10,394 nt of DNA, taken from the NCBI GenBank assembly GCA_035267045.1, contig DATFMH010000199.1, positions 1 through 10,394 on the forward strand. Reading direction: 5' to 3'. Positions 1-6,553 of the stretch are shown here, one piece after another (the stretch's first letter is position 1; every line of letters begins with the position of its first letter). The notes beneath the pieces are model-generated. The model was not told the origin of the DNA. It saw nothing but the letters and a program-made list of their open reading frames with translations, and made no database searches. The position numbers were made by a program, and so were the translations under genes. This stretch comes from DATFMH01 sp035267045 (lineage in GTDB: Bacteria > Bacteroidota > Rhodothermia > Balneolales > DATFMH01).

Positions 1-297
1 CAACAACCCTCCAATTTCAAATTGGCACAAAACTATCCCAACCCATTTAATCCGAGTACGAATATTTCGTATACCTTGCCTGTTTCCAGTAAAGTCACAT
101 TGACCGTTTATGATATCATGGGAAGAAAAGTAGCTCAGTTAATATCTGATGCTATTCAGGGAAGTGGAAACCACGTACTGACTTTTAAAGCGGATAATCT
201 TGCCAGCGGAACCTACTTTTATCGTCTTGAAGCAGTTCCACAGTCCGGGAATGCAGGGCAATTCACTCAAACCCGGAAAATGATATTACTTAAATAA
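1..297 (+). CDS. C-terminal end of a secreted protein with T9SS type A sorting domain (5' partial)
   Basis: The reading frame is open from base 1, so this is the last 98 codons of a gene that begins upstream; the TTG at 22 is not its start. The visible part matches the Por_Secre_tail (T9SS type A sorting) family: an opening NYPNPFNPSTNISYTLP motif, a beta-strand stretch VTLTVYDIMGRKV, then GTYFYRLEA and a basic TRKMILLK ending. In this family the domain directs export across the outer membrane by the type IX system and is then usually cleaved, leaving the cargo secreted or surface bound. The cargo itself lies outside the window, so its activity cannot be told. The variant with NPFNPST is common in Balneolales, Ignavibacteria and related phyla and is the best taxonomic clue here. 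A strong terminator follows 21 bp after the stop codon. Confidence 0.93.
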   Translation, partial: QQPSNFKLAQNYPNPFNPSTNISYTLPVSSKVTLTVYDIMGRKVAQLISDAIQGSGNHVLTFKADNLASGTYFYRLEAVPQSGNAGQFTQTRKMILLK

Positions 298-318
298 AAG
301 TGTTCTTTACAAAATCAG

Positions 319-357
319 AAAGTAAAAAAGGGTTCCTGGTGAACCCTTTTTTACTTT
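319..357. terminator. Bidirectional Rho-independent terminator
   Basis: A perfect 17-bp inverted repeat (319-335 and 341-357) encloses a 5-nt loop CTGGT. The stem has a GC-rich core GGGTTC/GAACCC flanked by A-tract and T-tract, so it reads as a hairpin plus U-run on both strands. It lies between the convergent T9SS-cargo gene and the DUF962 gene and can end both transcripts. Confidence 0.93.
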
Positions 358-365
358 AAAATACT

Positions 366-671
366 CTAATATCTTATTTTACCGGTCAATATATCTTTAA
401 ACATCACCCAGTCGCCCATCAGACTGTATAGGGGGTTTTTAAATGTAGCCGGTTTATTTTTTTCAAATATAAAATGGCCTATCCATGCAAATCCATAACC
501 GATAACAGGCAACGATATCAAATACCACCAATGGCCTGTAGCTATAGTATAAATCAATACGATAATCACTAATGAACTGCCGATAAAATGAAGCCTTCTG
601 CAATTCCGGTTACTATGTTCGTTCAAATAAACCGGGTAAAACTCCTTAAAGGATTGATAGTTATTGGCCAT
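366..671 (-). CDS. DUF962 / Mpo1-like membrane protein
   Basis: This 101-residue protein matches the Mpo1-like (DUF962, PF06127) family over its whole length. Visible family features are YLNEHSNRNCRRLHFIGSS near the N-terminus (His19 and His28), two hydrophobic segments at about residues 30-45 and 48-65, and the block GYGFAWIGHFIFEKNKPATF (His66) followed by PLYSLMGDWVMFKDIL. The yeast member Mpo1 is an iron-dependent dioxygenase of 2-hydroxy fatty acid alpha-oxidation and needs conserved histidines; the bacterial role is not established, so a lipid-related oxygenase function is only inference. The gene lies 74 bp downstream of the thioredoxin-fold gene on the same strand and may share its transcript. 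No clear ribosome binding site precedes the ATG. The bidirectional hairpin at 319-357 ends the unit. Confidence 0.88.
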   Translation of the reverse strand: MANNYQSFKEFYPVYLNEHSNRNCRRLHFIGSSLVIIVLIYTIATGHWWYLISLPVIGYGFAWIGHFIFEKNKPATFKNPLYSLMGDWVMFKDILTGKIRY

Positions 672-672
672 A

Positions 673-718
673 ATGAATGAATATATTAATATTATTATTG
701 TTCAACATATTCATTCAT
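673..718. repeat. 12-bp perfect inverted repeat between two minus-strand genes
   Basis: The arms ATGAATGAATAT (673-684) and ATATTCATTCAT (707-718) are exact reverse complements separated by 22 bp of AT-rich sequence. The left arm ends one base from the DUF962 start codon, which lies at 671-669. In RNA from the minus strand this would be a weak AT-only stem just before the start; in DNA it could be a dimeric repressor site. There is no U-run, so it is not a terminator. Confidence 0.5.
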
Positions 719-745
719 GAAAACAACCGCAATATAATTATCAGG

Positions 746-1381
746 TTACGGCAATTTATTATTCCATTCTTCAACCATATCACGAAACTCTTTCTGTATA
801 GTTAAAGCTTTATCTTTGGCATACCATTTCTGAATATTGGTAACTATATCCATTTTCGTACGGTCTCCCGGATTTTCCTTAAAATCCATCATGATTTCCT
901 GAGCAGGTTCGGGACGGGGCCCCCACTCTCCCAATACTTCATAATTATCTGCTTTTACACAGATCAACTTGGGAATAGCGCGACCACCATTTGTCAAAAA
1001 CTCATCCATAACTTCGAGATTTTCATCCCGCAACAAGATAGCCAGTTTAATATTATCAGATGTCCCGGCCATTTTAGCAATAATTGGTAAATTTTGACCT
1101 ACATCTCCACACCATGCTTCTCCTAATACTACCCATATGATCGCTTCATCAAAACTATTCATCTTATCGATTGTTTCCTGTTGAAGTTGAATAGTCTTGT
1201 CTAAACGGCTCATTCGCTGAACGTTCATTTTTGTATAATGAAGCATTGCTTCTGAATGATTATCGCCGGTCGTTTTGCCATCTGACAATAACTGGTCAAT
1301 CAATTTTCTAAATTCCTGATATCTAATAGCCTTATCTATATGTTCTTGTCTTATAATACTTTCAACTACTTTATTTTCCAT
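746..1381 (-). CDS. Thioredoxin family protein (Thioredoxin_9 type), single active-site cysteine
   Basis: The 211-residue product matches the Thioredoxin_9 (PF14595) type found in Bacteroidota and Firmicutes. A helical N-terminal part (about 1-78) precedes the thioredoxin fold. The active-site position reads GEAWCGDVGQNLP: Cys91 is present, but the second cysteine of CxxC is replaced by Val94. The cis-proline loop is RAIPKL (Pro137), preceded by the family stretch LRDENLEVMDEFLTNGGR, and EWGPRPEPAQEIM follows. A single cysteine argues against ordinary disulfide reductase cycling and suits a peroxiredoxin-like, glutathione-linked or non-redox role; this is inference. No signal peptide is seen, so it is probably cytoplasmic. 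No Shine-Dalgarno precedes the ATG. The promoter must lie in the 169-bp divergent gap shared with the gene at 1551; I found no convincing box there. Confidence 0.87.
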   Translation of the reverse strand: MENKVVESIIRQEHIDKAIRYQEFRKLIDQLLSDGKTTGDNHSEAMLHYTKMNVQRMSRLDKTIQLQQETIDKMNSFDEAIIWVVLGEAWCGDVGQNLPIIAKMAGTSDNIKLAILLRDENLEVMDEFLTNGGRAIPKLICVKADNYEVLGEWGPRPEPAQEIMMDFKENPGDRTKMDIVTNIQKWYAKDKALTIQKEFRDMVEEWNNKLP

Positions 1382-1550
1382 AATATTTAACTTTTAAATT
1401 TGAAATCCTGGCCAATCTACGAGCTTTTACTTGTAATAGCCAAAAGAGATTATGATAATTACACTAACCAAACAGAATAACAATGGGACAAGTTTCCTTT
1501 GATAAATTTTATCTATCTGTTTAACAATTGTCTTACAAGTATTTATATAA

Positions 1551-2450
1551 ATGAACTCCACCGGTACTATTTCTAAAAATAATATAAACACCTATTCTCC
1601 TGATTTTTGGAAGCAAAAATGCGATTTTCATAAGAACCGAATATCCAGTTTATTGGGTGATTACCTTTATAAAAGAGAGCGACAGGTTAAACATCCTGTT
1701 AAAGATTTTTTGTTTGAATACTATTCCTTTCGTCCATCTCTTCTTTCCAGATGGAGTCCGGGTATTCAGGTCATCCTAAAAGGAAAAGAAGCCGGGCATT
1801 TTCTGAATTATCGTGAATATACTGAAACAGACAACGGGGTTACATTAGATTTAAAGGAGTTCCCTGTTCATCGTTTGTCTTCCTTTGAATGGATACTGGA
1901 GTTACTGGAAGCGACACACAAGCAATCACCAACTCTCGGATGTTTTGGCATGCATGAATGGGCTATGGTATACAGGACTGATAAGATACGACATCCATAT
2001 CTTTCACTGAGATTACCCCATAAGCAAATTACTGAGTTCGTTGAATCACGTCCTGTTGTATGCTCTCATTATGATGCATTTCGTTTCTTTACGAAAAGGG
2101 CACGGCCGTTAAACCGACTTCAACCATGCCGTGAAAATTTAAAAAAACTGGAGCAACCAGGCTGTATTCATGCCAATATGGATCTTTATAAATGGGCCTA
2201 TAAATTATATCCGTGGATTTCGAGTGATTTAATAGCAGACACTTTTGAATTAGCCCTTGATGCACGTATCATAGACATGAAAGCGAGTCCGTATGACCTG
2301 ACAGGTTATGGATATGAACCTATTAAGATAGAAACGGAAAAAGGACGGCTTATGTATATTAAAGAGCAAAGAAAAATTTTTCAGCGAAGTACGTCATTAC
2401 GAGAAGAGTTAATCAACGTTTATCATCGACTCATATCGCTTTTCAAATAA
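1551..2450 (+). CDS. Conserved protein of the family usually labelled 3-methyladenine DNA glycosylase
   Basis: The 299-residue protein has blocks that I recognise from a family widespread in Actinobacteria and Bacteroidota: HPVKDFLFEYYSFRP (48-62), GCFGMHEWAMVYR (130-142), CSHYDAFRFFT (171-181), EQPGCIHANMDLYKWAYKL (201-219) and DMKASPYDL (242-250). Databases commonly name the family 3-methyladenine DNA glycosylase. I see none of the helix-hairpin-helix/GPD features of the AlkA/Tag enzymes nor an AAG-type pattern, so the name is doubtful and the function should be treated as unknown. The conserved blocks are rich in His and Cys (C131, H135, C171, H173, C205, H207), which could bind a metal. 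The protein is soluble, with no signal peptide. The ATG at 1551 lacks a Shine-Dalgarno site. The gene converges on anmK, with only 6 bp between the two stop codons and no terminator in the gap. Confidence 0.72.
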   Translation: MNSTGTISKNNINTYSPDFWKQKCDFHKNRISSLLGDYLYKRERQVKHPVKDFLFEYYSFRPSLLSRWSPGIQVILKGKEAGHFLNYREYTETDNGVTLDLKEFPVHRLSSFEWILELLEATHKQSPTLGCFGMHEWAMVYRTDKIRHPYLSLRLPHKQITEFVESRPVVCSHYDAFRFFTKRARPLNRLQPCRENLKKLEQPGCIHANMDLYKWAYKLYPWISSDLIADTFELALDARIIDMKASPYDLTGYGYEPIKIETEKGRLMYIKEQRKIFQRSTSLREELINVYHRLISLFK

Positions 2451-2456
2451 CTTTTT

Positions 2457-3677
2457 CTATTGAGGAAAAGATATTTTCCCAAGCGTTAAATTCTCAACTT
2501 TTCCAGCTGCGTTATTAAATGGAATTCCTTCCCCGGCTAAAGTCTCATTAGCGAGTAAAGCAAATAAAACCGACTCTTTGGCATCAGAATGAACCCCTAA
2601 TGTATCAAAATAACTGATATTATGTTCCGGTAATGACTCCTGCAACCATTTAAATATAGTTTTGTTTTTGGCACCGCCTCCGCTGATAAAAATATTACAG
2701 GGCTCTGCCAAACCCGGTATTTCTTTGATAGCTTTTGATATACTGTGAACAGTCAGTATGGTTAAAGTGGCTATTAAATCTTCTTTCCTGATATCTCTGT
2801 CTATTGCAGCTGATGATATGCTTTCCTTCACATAACTTAAATTGAAGATTTCAGGGCCTGTGGATTTTGGCAATGACAATTTATAAAAAGGATGTTCCAT
2901 TAATCTTCTCAACAACCCCTCATTTACAGTACCGTTGGAAGCTAATTTACCGTCTTTATCATACGTTTTGCTCTGATCATATTCCCTGACAACAGCATCT
3001 ATCAATGTATTACCAGGCCCTGTGTCAGTTGATAATATTCGATCGGGCCGGCCACTTCCGTCAAGAAAAGTAAAGTTTCCTATCCCTCCAATATTAAGAA
3101 GTATTCTTTGTTCCTCTTTTTTATTAAAAAGCATAAAATCGCCGTAGGCGGCTAAAGGAGCACCTTCTCCACCGGCAGCCGTATGCTTTTGCCGAAAATC
3201 ACCAATCGTTATAATGCCTGTCGTTCTGGCTATATGATCACTGTCTCCCAACTGTAATGTACTGTTAGGTAATGAATCATCACCATGAATACTCTTCGGT
3301 GCGTGATAAATGGTCTGGCCATGACTTGCAATACAATCAATAGTTTCAGGTTTAATATTCCAATCCTTCAAGGCCTGTAAGACCATCTTCCCCATAAAAT
3401 TTCCGAGCCAGCTGTTGTAGACACATACATCCTGTAGTGCGACTTCCTTTTTTGAAAAGATACTGCGGATACGTTTCTTTGTCAGATCCGAATACTCCAG
3501 GGTAGTGAATCGTTTTACTTCGACTTTAGTATTAATTCCCGAATCCTGAAAATTACACAAGGCGATATCGAGTCCGTCAAGTGATGTACCGGACATCAAA
3601 CCAATTATTTTTCTCTTTTCCTTACTACTTATTTCCGACAGCTTACGGATATTCTTATTCATAAAATCTAAAATCAT
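2457..3677 (-). CDS. anmK: Anhydro-N-acetylmuramic acid kinase
   Basis: AnmK uses ATP to open the 1,6-anhydro ring and phosphorylate anhydro-MurNAc to MurNAc-6-phosphate, a cytoplasmic step of peptidoglycan recycling that normally feeds the MurQ etherase. The 406-residue product has the full family set in order: GLMSGTSLDGLDIAL (26-40), ASHGQTIYH (117-125), TIGDFRQ with the expected general-base Asp160, NIGGIGNFTFL (195-205), STDTGPGNTLID (216-227), FISGGGAKN (about 330-338) and SDAKE (364-368) before the ANETLAG ending. It looks intact. The N-terminus is some 15-20 residues longer than usual before GLMSGTS, so initiation at Met6 (3660-3662) is possible; neither start has a clear ribosome binding site. 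It follows the DUF819 gene by 21 bp and is almost certainly co-transcribed with it. murQ is not in the window. Confidence 0.97.
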   Translation of the reverse strand: MILDFMNKNIRKLSEISSKEKRKIIGLMSGTSLDGLDIALCNFQDSGINTKVEVKRFTTLEYSDLTKKRIRSIFSKKEVALQDVCVYNSWLGNFMGKMVLQALKDWNIKPETIDCIASHGQTIYHAPKSIHGDDSLPNSTLQLGDSDHIARTTGIITIGDFRQKHTAAGGEGAPLAAYGDFMLFNKKEEQRILLNIGGIGNFTFLDGSGRPDRILSTDTGPGNTLIDAVVREYDQSKTYDKDGKLASNGTVNEGLLRRLMEHPFYKLSLPKSTGPEIFNLSYVKESISSAAIDRDIRKEDLIATLTILTVHSISKAIKEIPGLAEPCNIFISGGGAKNKTIFKWLQESLPEHNISYFDTLGVHSDAKESVLFALLANETLAGEGIPFNNAAGKVENLTLGKISFPQ

Positions 3678-3698
3678 CTATTCATTTTGTACATACAC

Positions 3699-4961
3699 TC
3701 AAACTTTACTGGCCAGTTCCATCAATATAGCACATATCCAGGCACCATAGGTCCCCAAAGAATATCCTAAAACAGCAAGTAGAACGCCTACAGGTGCCAG
3801 AGCCGTATCAAAAGCCGATGCGACGATCGGTGCTGAAGCGGCGCCGCCTATATTTGCCTGACTTCCCACCGCTACGAAGAAAAAAGGTGCTCTTATCATT
3901 TTAGCGACTGATAGAAGTATTGTAATATGAATTATCATCCAGATTATACCAACCAGGAATAAGCCGGGATAATCGAAAATGGCCAGGATATTCATTTTCA
4001 TTCCGATGGTAGCCACAAGGACATATAGAAATAAACTCCCCATCCGGGAAGCTCCCACACCTTCGAGTTTTCGGGCGGGCGTAAAGGAAAGGATCAATCC
4101 GGCTGTCGTTGCTGTGACAATGATCCAAAAGAATGGGGAAGTTAAACTGAATTTAGCCATTTGCGGATAATATGTTTGCATCCATGGAGCAACCGTATCC
4201 GCCACAATGTGTGCCAGAGCCGTAGCTCCAAACCCAACAGCCGCAATAGTTACCATATCAGAAAGGGTGGGAATCCTGGCTATCTTTGATCTGAATTCAC
4301 GAATTTTGGTTTTTAACGATTCGATCGCCGTAGTATCCCCTTTGAAAAAACGATCAATAGCGTCAGTACGACCTGCTCCGAATAACAAGATTCCCATCCA
4401 TATATTGGCAACGATAACATCGACAGTAATCATAGCTGAGAATAATACATTACTGGCACCAAACACTTCTTTCATAGCTGTTTGATTGGCTGCTCCACCG
4501 ATCCAGCTTCCGGCAATAGTAGCCAACCCTCTCCATACGGCATTGGGTCCGGCACCGCCTACAATCTGGGGTGCAAATGCAGAGACTATCAATATAGACA
4601 AGGGACCACCAATGATAATTCCGAATGTACCAACTAAAAACATCACAATTGCTTTGGGCCCGAGTCGTAGTATACTTTGGAGATCAATGCTTATGGTCAA
4701 TAAGACCAAACTTGCCGGTAATAAATAACGCGAGGCAACAAAATATAATCCTGAAGTTTCCCCGGAAACAAGTCCGAATGTATTCAACAATGATGGTACA
4801 AAATAGCATAATAATAATGAGGGGACGTACGTGTAAAATTTCTTTAAAACCGGGTGTTCACTATTTGCCGTTTTAAATATTATGGCCAATATGATCAATA
4901 AGATCCCTAAAATAACCGCATCGTTCGTTATCAACGGTTTGATGTGGTGCACCTCCGTCAT
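3699..4961 (-). CDS. DUF819 family integral membrane protein, putative transporter
   Basis: The 420-residue protein matches DUF819 (PF05684, YjcL-like) by length and hydrophobic pattern: about ten membrane segments, with a longer polar stretch at about residues 197-232 between the halves. Each half has a glycine-rich small-residue motif, GSWIGGAANQ (151-160) and GSQANIGGAASAP (366-378). Such paired motifs resemble the broken helices of symporters built from two inverted repeats; as I recall, DUF819 is grouped with the CPA/AT transporter clan. No substrate is established for the family. Being the first gene of a two-gene unit with anmK suggests import or export of anhydro-MurNAc or another wall-recycling product; this rests on context only. 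The start is supported by AGGGGG four bases upstream (4966-4971). Confidence 0.88.
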   Translation of the reverse strand: MTEVHHIKPLITNDAVILGILLIILAIIFKTANSEHPVLKKFYTYVPSLLLCYFVPSLLNTFGLVSGETSGLYFVASRYLLPASLVLLTISIDLQSILRLGPKAIVMFLVGTFGIIIGGPLSILIVSAFAPQIVGGAGPNAVWRGLATIAGSWIGGAANQTAMKEVFGASNVLFSAMITVDVIVANIWMGILLFGAGRTDAIDRFFKGDTTAIESLKTKIREFRSKIARIPTLSDMVTIAAVGFGATALAHIVADTVAPWMQTYYPQMAKFSLTSPFFWIIVTATTAGLILSFTPARKLEGVGASRMGSLFLYVLVATIGMKMNILAIFDYPGLFLVGIIWMIIHITILLSVAKMIRAPFFFVAVGSQANIGGAASAPIVASAFDTALAPVGVLLAVLGYSLGTYGAWICAILMELASKV

Positions 4962-4965
4962 AGAT

Positions 4966-4971
4966 CCCCCT
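4966..4971 (-). promoter_or_regulatory. Ribosome binding site of the DUF819 gene
   Basis: On the minus strand AGGGGG is followed by ATCT and the ATG. It is one mismatch from AGGAGG, and its spacing is short. It is notable because several neighbouring genes have no Shine-Dalgarno site at all, and it supports the start at 4961. Confidence 0.55.
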
Positions 4972-5229
4972 ATTGCATATGTTTAACACTAATATTACTT
5001 ATAAGAATTAAATATATATTTCCCGGCAGTATTTCCTAATTCAGAATAAATATTTTAAGGATTAGGTTTACTTTTCAACAAGTTTTATGACAAATATTCT
5101 AATTATAAACTATCATAAACTGTATAATTATTAAACATTTATACAAGACCAGATAAACATAATCCAAAACTTACCCCAATATTAGATTGATATATTTTTA
5201 TTCGCTAATTCAGCAAATTTCAAATAAAA
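4972..5229. other. Gene-free AT-rich upstream region of the DUF819-anmK unit
   Basis: No credible coding frame is present on either strand. It must carry the promoter of DUF819-anmK. The best pair I can find on the minus strand is TTGAAA (5073-5078) and TAAAAT (5052-5057) with a short 15-bp spacer, which is weak. Around 5101-5130 there are two direct copies of ATAAACT (5105-5111, 5115-5121), spaced one helical turn apart and nested within a 7-bp inverted repeat AATTATA/TATAATT (5101-5107, 5123-5129); this could be an operator. A 19-bp segment at 5124-5142 recurs with one mismatch at 10225-10243. Confidence 0.5.
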
Positions 5230-5257
5230 AAGCTTCATCCTGTCAGGGATGAAGCTT
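5230..5257 (-). terminator. Rho-independent terminator on the minus strand
   Basis: Perfect 11-bp arms AAGCTTCATCC (5230-5240) and GGATGAAGCTT (5247-5257) enclose a 6-nt loop. On the minus strand the hairpin is followed at once by a run of six U (5230-5225). It most likely ends the alpha/beta hydrolase transcript, which would then have a 3' UTR of about 180 nt, or a small RNA made from that interval. Confidence 0.88.
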
Positions 5258-5271
5258 CGAAAGGAGAAAGG

Positions 5272-5373
5272 TTGGCGGATTACTCCGTTTTACCAGTCAC
5301 TTTCAATATAATTTTTTTATTTAAAAATGATATATTTGCAATCAATTTAGACTGTTTCAAAATAATGACTTAG
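5272..5373 (+). CDS. Possible 33-codon small ORF with TTG start (speculative)
   Basis: On the plus strand AAAGGAG (5260-5266) lies 5 bases before a TTG that opens a 33-codon frame ending in TAG at 5371-5373. The predicted peptide starts ADYSVLPVTFNIIFLF and has a short hydrophobic run. The strong Shine-Dalgarno match is its only support: TTG starts are uncommon, the frame is short, I see no convincing promoter, and the purine tract is equally explained as the complement of a pyrimidine tract in the minus-strand hydrolase 3' UTR. I do not recognise the peptide. Confidence 0.12.
   Translation: MADYSVLPVTFNIIFLFKNDIFAINLDCFKIMT
5331..5338 (+). promoter_or_regulatory. Possible Bacteroidota-type -7 promoter box
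   Basis: TATATTTG is a full match to the TAnnTTTG -7 consensus of Bacteroidota, but no TTG/TTTG -33 box sits at the right distance upstream. Any transcript would run towards the 3' end of the hydrolase gene and be antisense to its UTR, since no plus-strand gene follows until 6554. It may be a chance match in AT-rich DNA. Confidence 0.18.
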
Positions 5374-5433
5374 ACCAATCCTTCATTGTTTATAACGGTT
5401 ATCTAAACAACGATATACTCCTGACCTATCAAT

Positions 5434-6315
5434 TTATTTGGCCATTTCTTTCTCTTTATCAACTATTTCCCCTACTTCATTCGAAGTATATTCGTCAAGC
5501 CAGGAAATGATATCATTAGTCACTTTTTCTTTCTCGGGTTCATGAAGAATATCATGATACAATCCCTCATACAAATGGCATGTTATTTCTTCGGATGGTA
5601 CAATCTCATTAAACTCATGCGTACCTTTGGGATCAATAAGCTTATCATCCGTACCATGTCCAATCCAAACAGGATAAGTAATTTTTAAAGCTGCTTCTCG
5701 TGCTTTTTCAGATCCTTTGGCAAGTTGATTAGCCATACGTGCACGTATACGACCATTATATGAAAGTGGATCTTTTTTAAATTCTTCTATGACTTTTGTA
5801 TCTCTGCTGATGACTTCTATATCCATGCGCAAAACCGGAATTGTTGCTGCAAAAGCCGATATATAGTTAGCCATATCCTGAATAACTTTTGGCAGGTTTG
5901 ACATGGCTTTTAATGCGGGAGCTGATAAAATGAGTCCATTTAGTTGATGATCATTCTGAGCCGCTGTAATCAGGGCGATATTACCACCCATACTGTGACC
6001 CATTAGAAACAAGGGAAGATCAGAAAATTCTTTCTGTAAATTTTCCAAATAAATAGTTGTGTCTTTCACATAATCATCGAAATCTTCAATGTCTGCCGCA
6101 GTTCCGTCACTTCTGCCGAAACCTTGTAAATCCAGGGCAAAAACAGCATATTTTTGCTTTACCAGTTTATTGGCAAATTCTTTAAAACGTCCCGAATGAC
6201 CTGCATATCCGTGTATTAGTAAAACTGCCGCTTTTATATCACTCTCCGGAATCCATTCCTGCGTAAATATTTTTTTGCCGCGTTGATTAATAAACGTATT
6301 AACCCTGTGAATCAT
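5434..6315 (-). CDS. Alpha/beta hydrolase, monoacylglycerol lipase-like (serine aminopeptidase S33 / Hydrolase_4)
   Basis: The 293-residue product has the layout of bacterial monoglyceride lipases and lysophospholipases. The oxyanion-loop motif LLIHGYAGHSGRF (32-44) is followed by ALDLQGFGRSDG (60-71) and the nucleophile elbow GHSMGG with catalytic Ser108. The acid is in HGTDDKLIDP (Asp224 best fits HGxxD) and the catalytic histidine is in YEGLYHDILHE (His254). The triad is complete and the length is normal. A cap region lies between about residues 133 and 210. There is no signal peptide, so it probably acts in the cytoplasm on acylglycerols or other acyl esters; the substrate is inferred from the family. 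The acidic Lys/Glu-rich tail (278-293) lies beyond the fold. AAAGGAG eight bases before the ATG makes the start firm. The gene is monocistronic and divergent from the gene at 6554. Confidence 0.92.
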   Translation of the reverse strand: MIHRVNTFINQRGKKIFTQEWIPESDIKAAVLLIHGYAGHSGRFKEFANKLVKQKYAVFALDLQGFGRSDGTAADIEDFDDYVKDTTIYLENLQKEFSDLPLFLMGHSMGGNIALITAAQNDHQLNGLILSAPALKAMSNLPKVIQDMANYISAFAATIPVLRMDIEVISRDTKVIEEFKKDPLSYNGRIRARMANQLAKGSEKAREAALKITYPVWIGHGTDDKLIDPKGTHEFNEIVPSEEITCHLYEGLYHDILHEPEKEKVTNDIISWLDEYTSNEVGEIVDKEKEMAK

Positions 6316-6346
6316 CGTTTAATCTCCTTTCAGTCATTACGATGAT
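6311..6346 (-). promoter_or_regulatory. Ribosome binding site inside a possible start-codon hairpin of the hydrolase gene
   Basis: The minus-strand leader has AAAGGAG (6324-6330), ideally placed before the ATG at 6315. An exact 8-bp inverted repeat, ATCATCGT (6339-6346 read on the minus strand) and ACGATGAT (6311-6318), flanks it. In mRNA this stem would bury the start codon and leave the Shine-Dalgarno site in a 20-nt loop. The site is real; its regulatory role is inference. Confidence 0.45.
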
Positions 6347-6361
6347 GATCAATATCTCTTA

Positions 6362-6367
6362 ATTATA
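6362..6367 (-). promoter_or_regulatory. Possible -10 box for the hydrolase gene
   Basis: A perfect TATAAT occurs on the minus strand about 47 bp before the start codon, giving a leader of about 40 nt that contains the hairpin and ribosome binding site. No recognisable -35 hexamer sits 16-18 bp upstream (the sequence there is C/G-rich), so an activator or a different sigma factor may be involved, or the match is by chance. Confidence 0.3.
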
Positions 6368-6553
6368 ATAGTTTAGCCCACTACCGGGGGTAAAATATGT
6401 GATCTACAAAAAATATAGTAGTTAAATAAATATAATTAGACCTGTAAATACATGAGACCTTACATACTTTCTAATCTATAACTTCTGAGCCAATAAATAA
6501 GTATATTTCCATTCGAAAAAAAGCAGATAAATTTACAGGATTTTTCTTAGTTC

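Noticed and set aside
3901..4876. Several open frames of 63-92 codons opposite or overlapping the DUF819 gene
   Set aside because: They lie inside a well-supported membrane protein gene, have no family signature or ribosome binding sites, and overlap each other; they are shadow frames.
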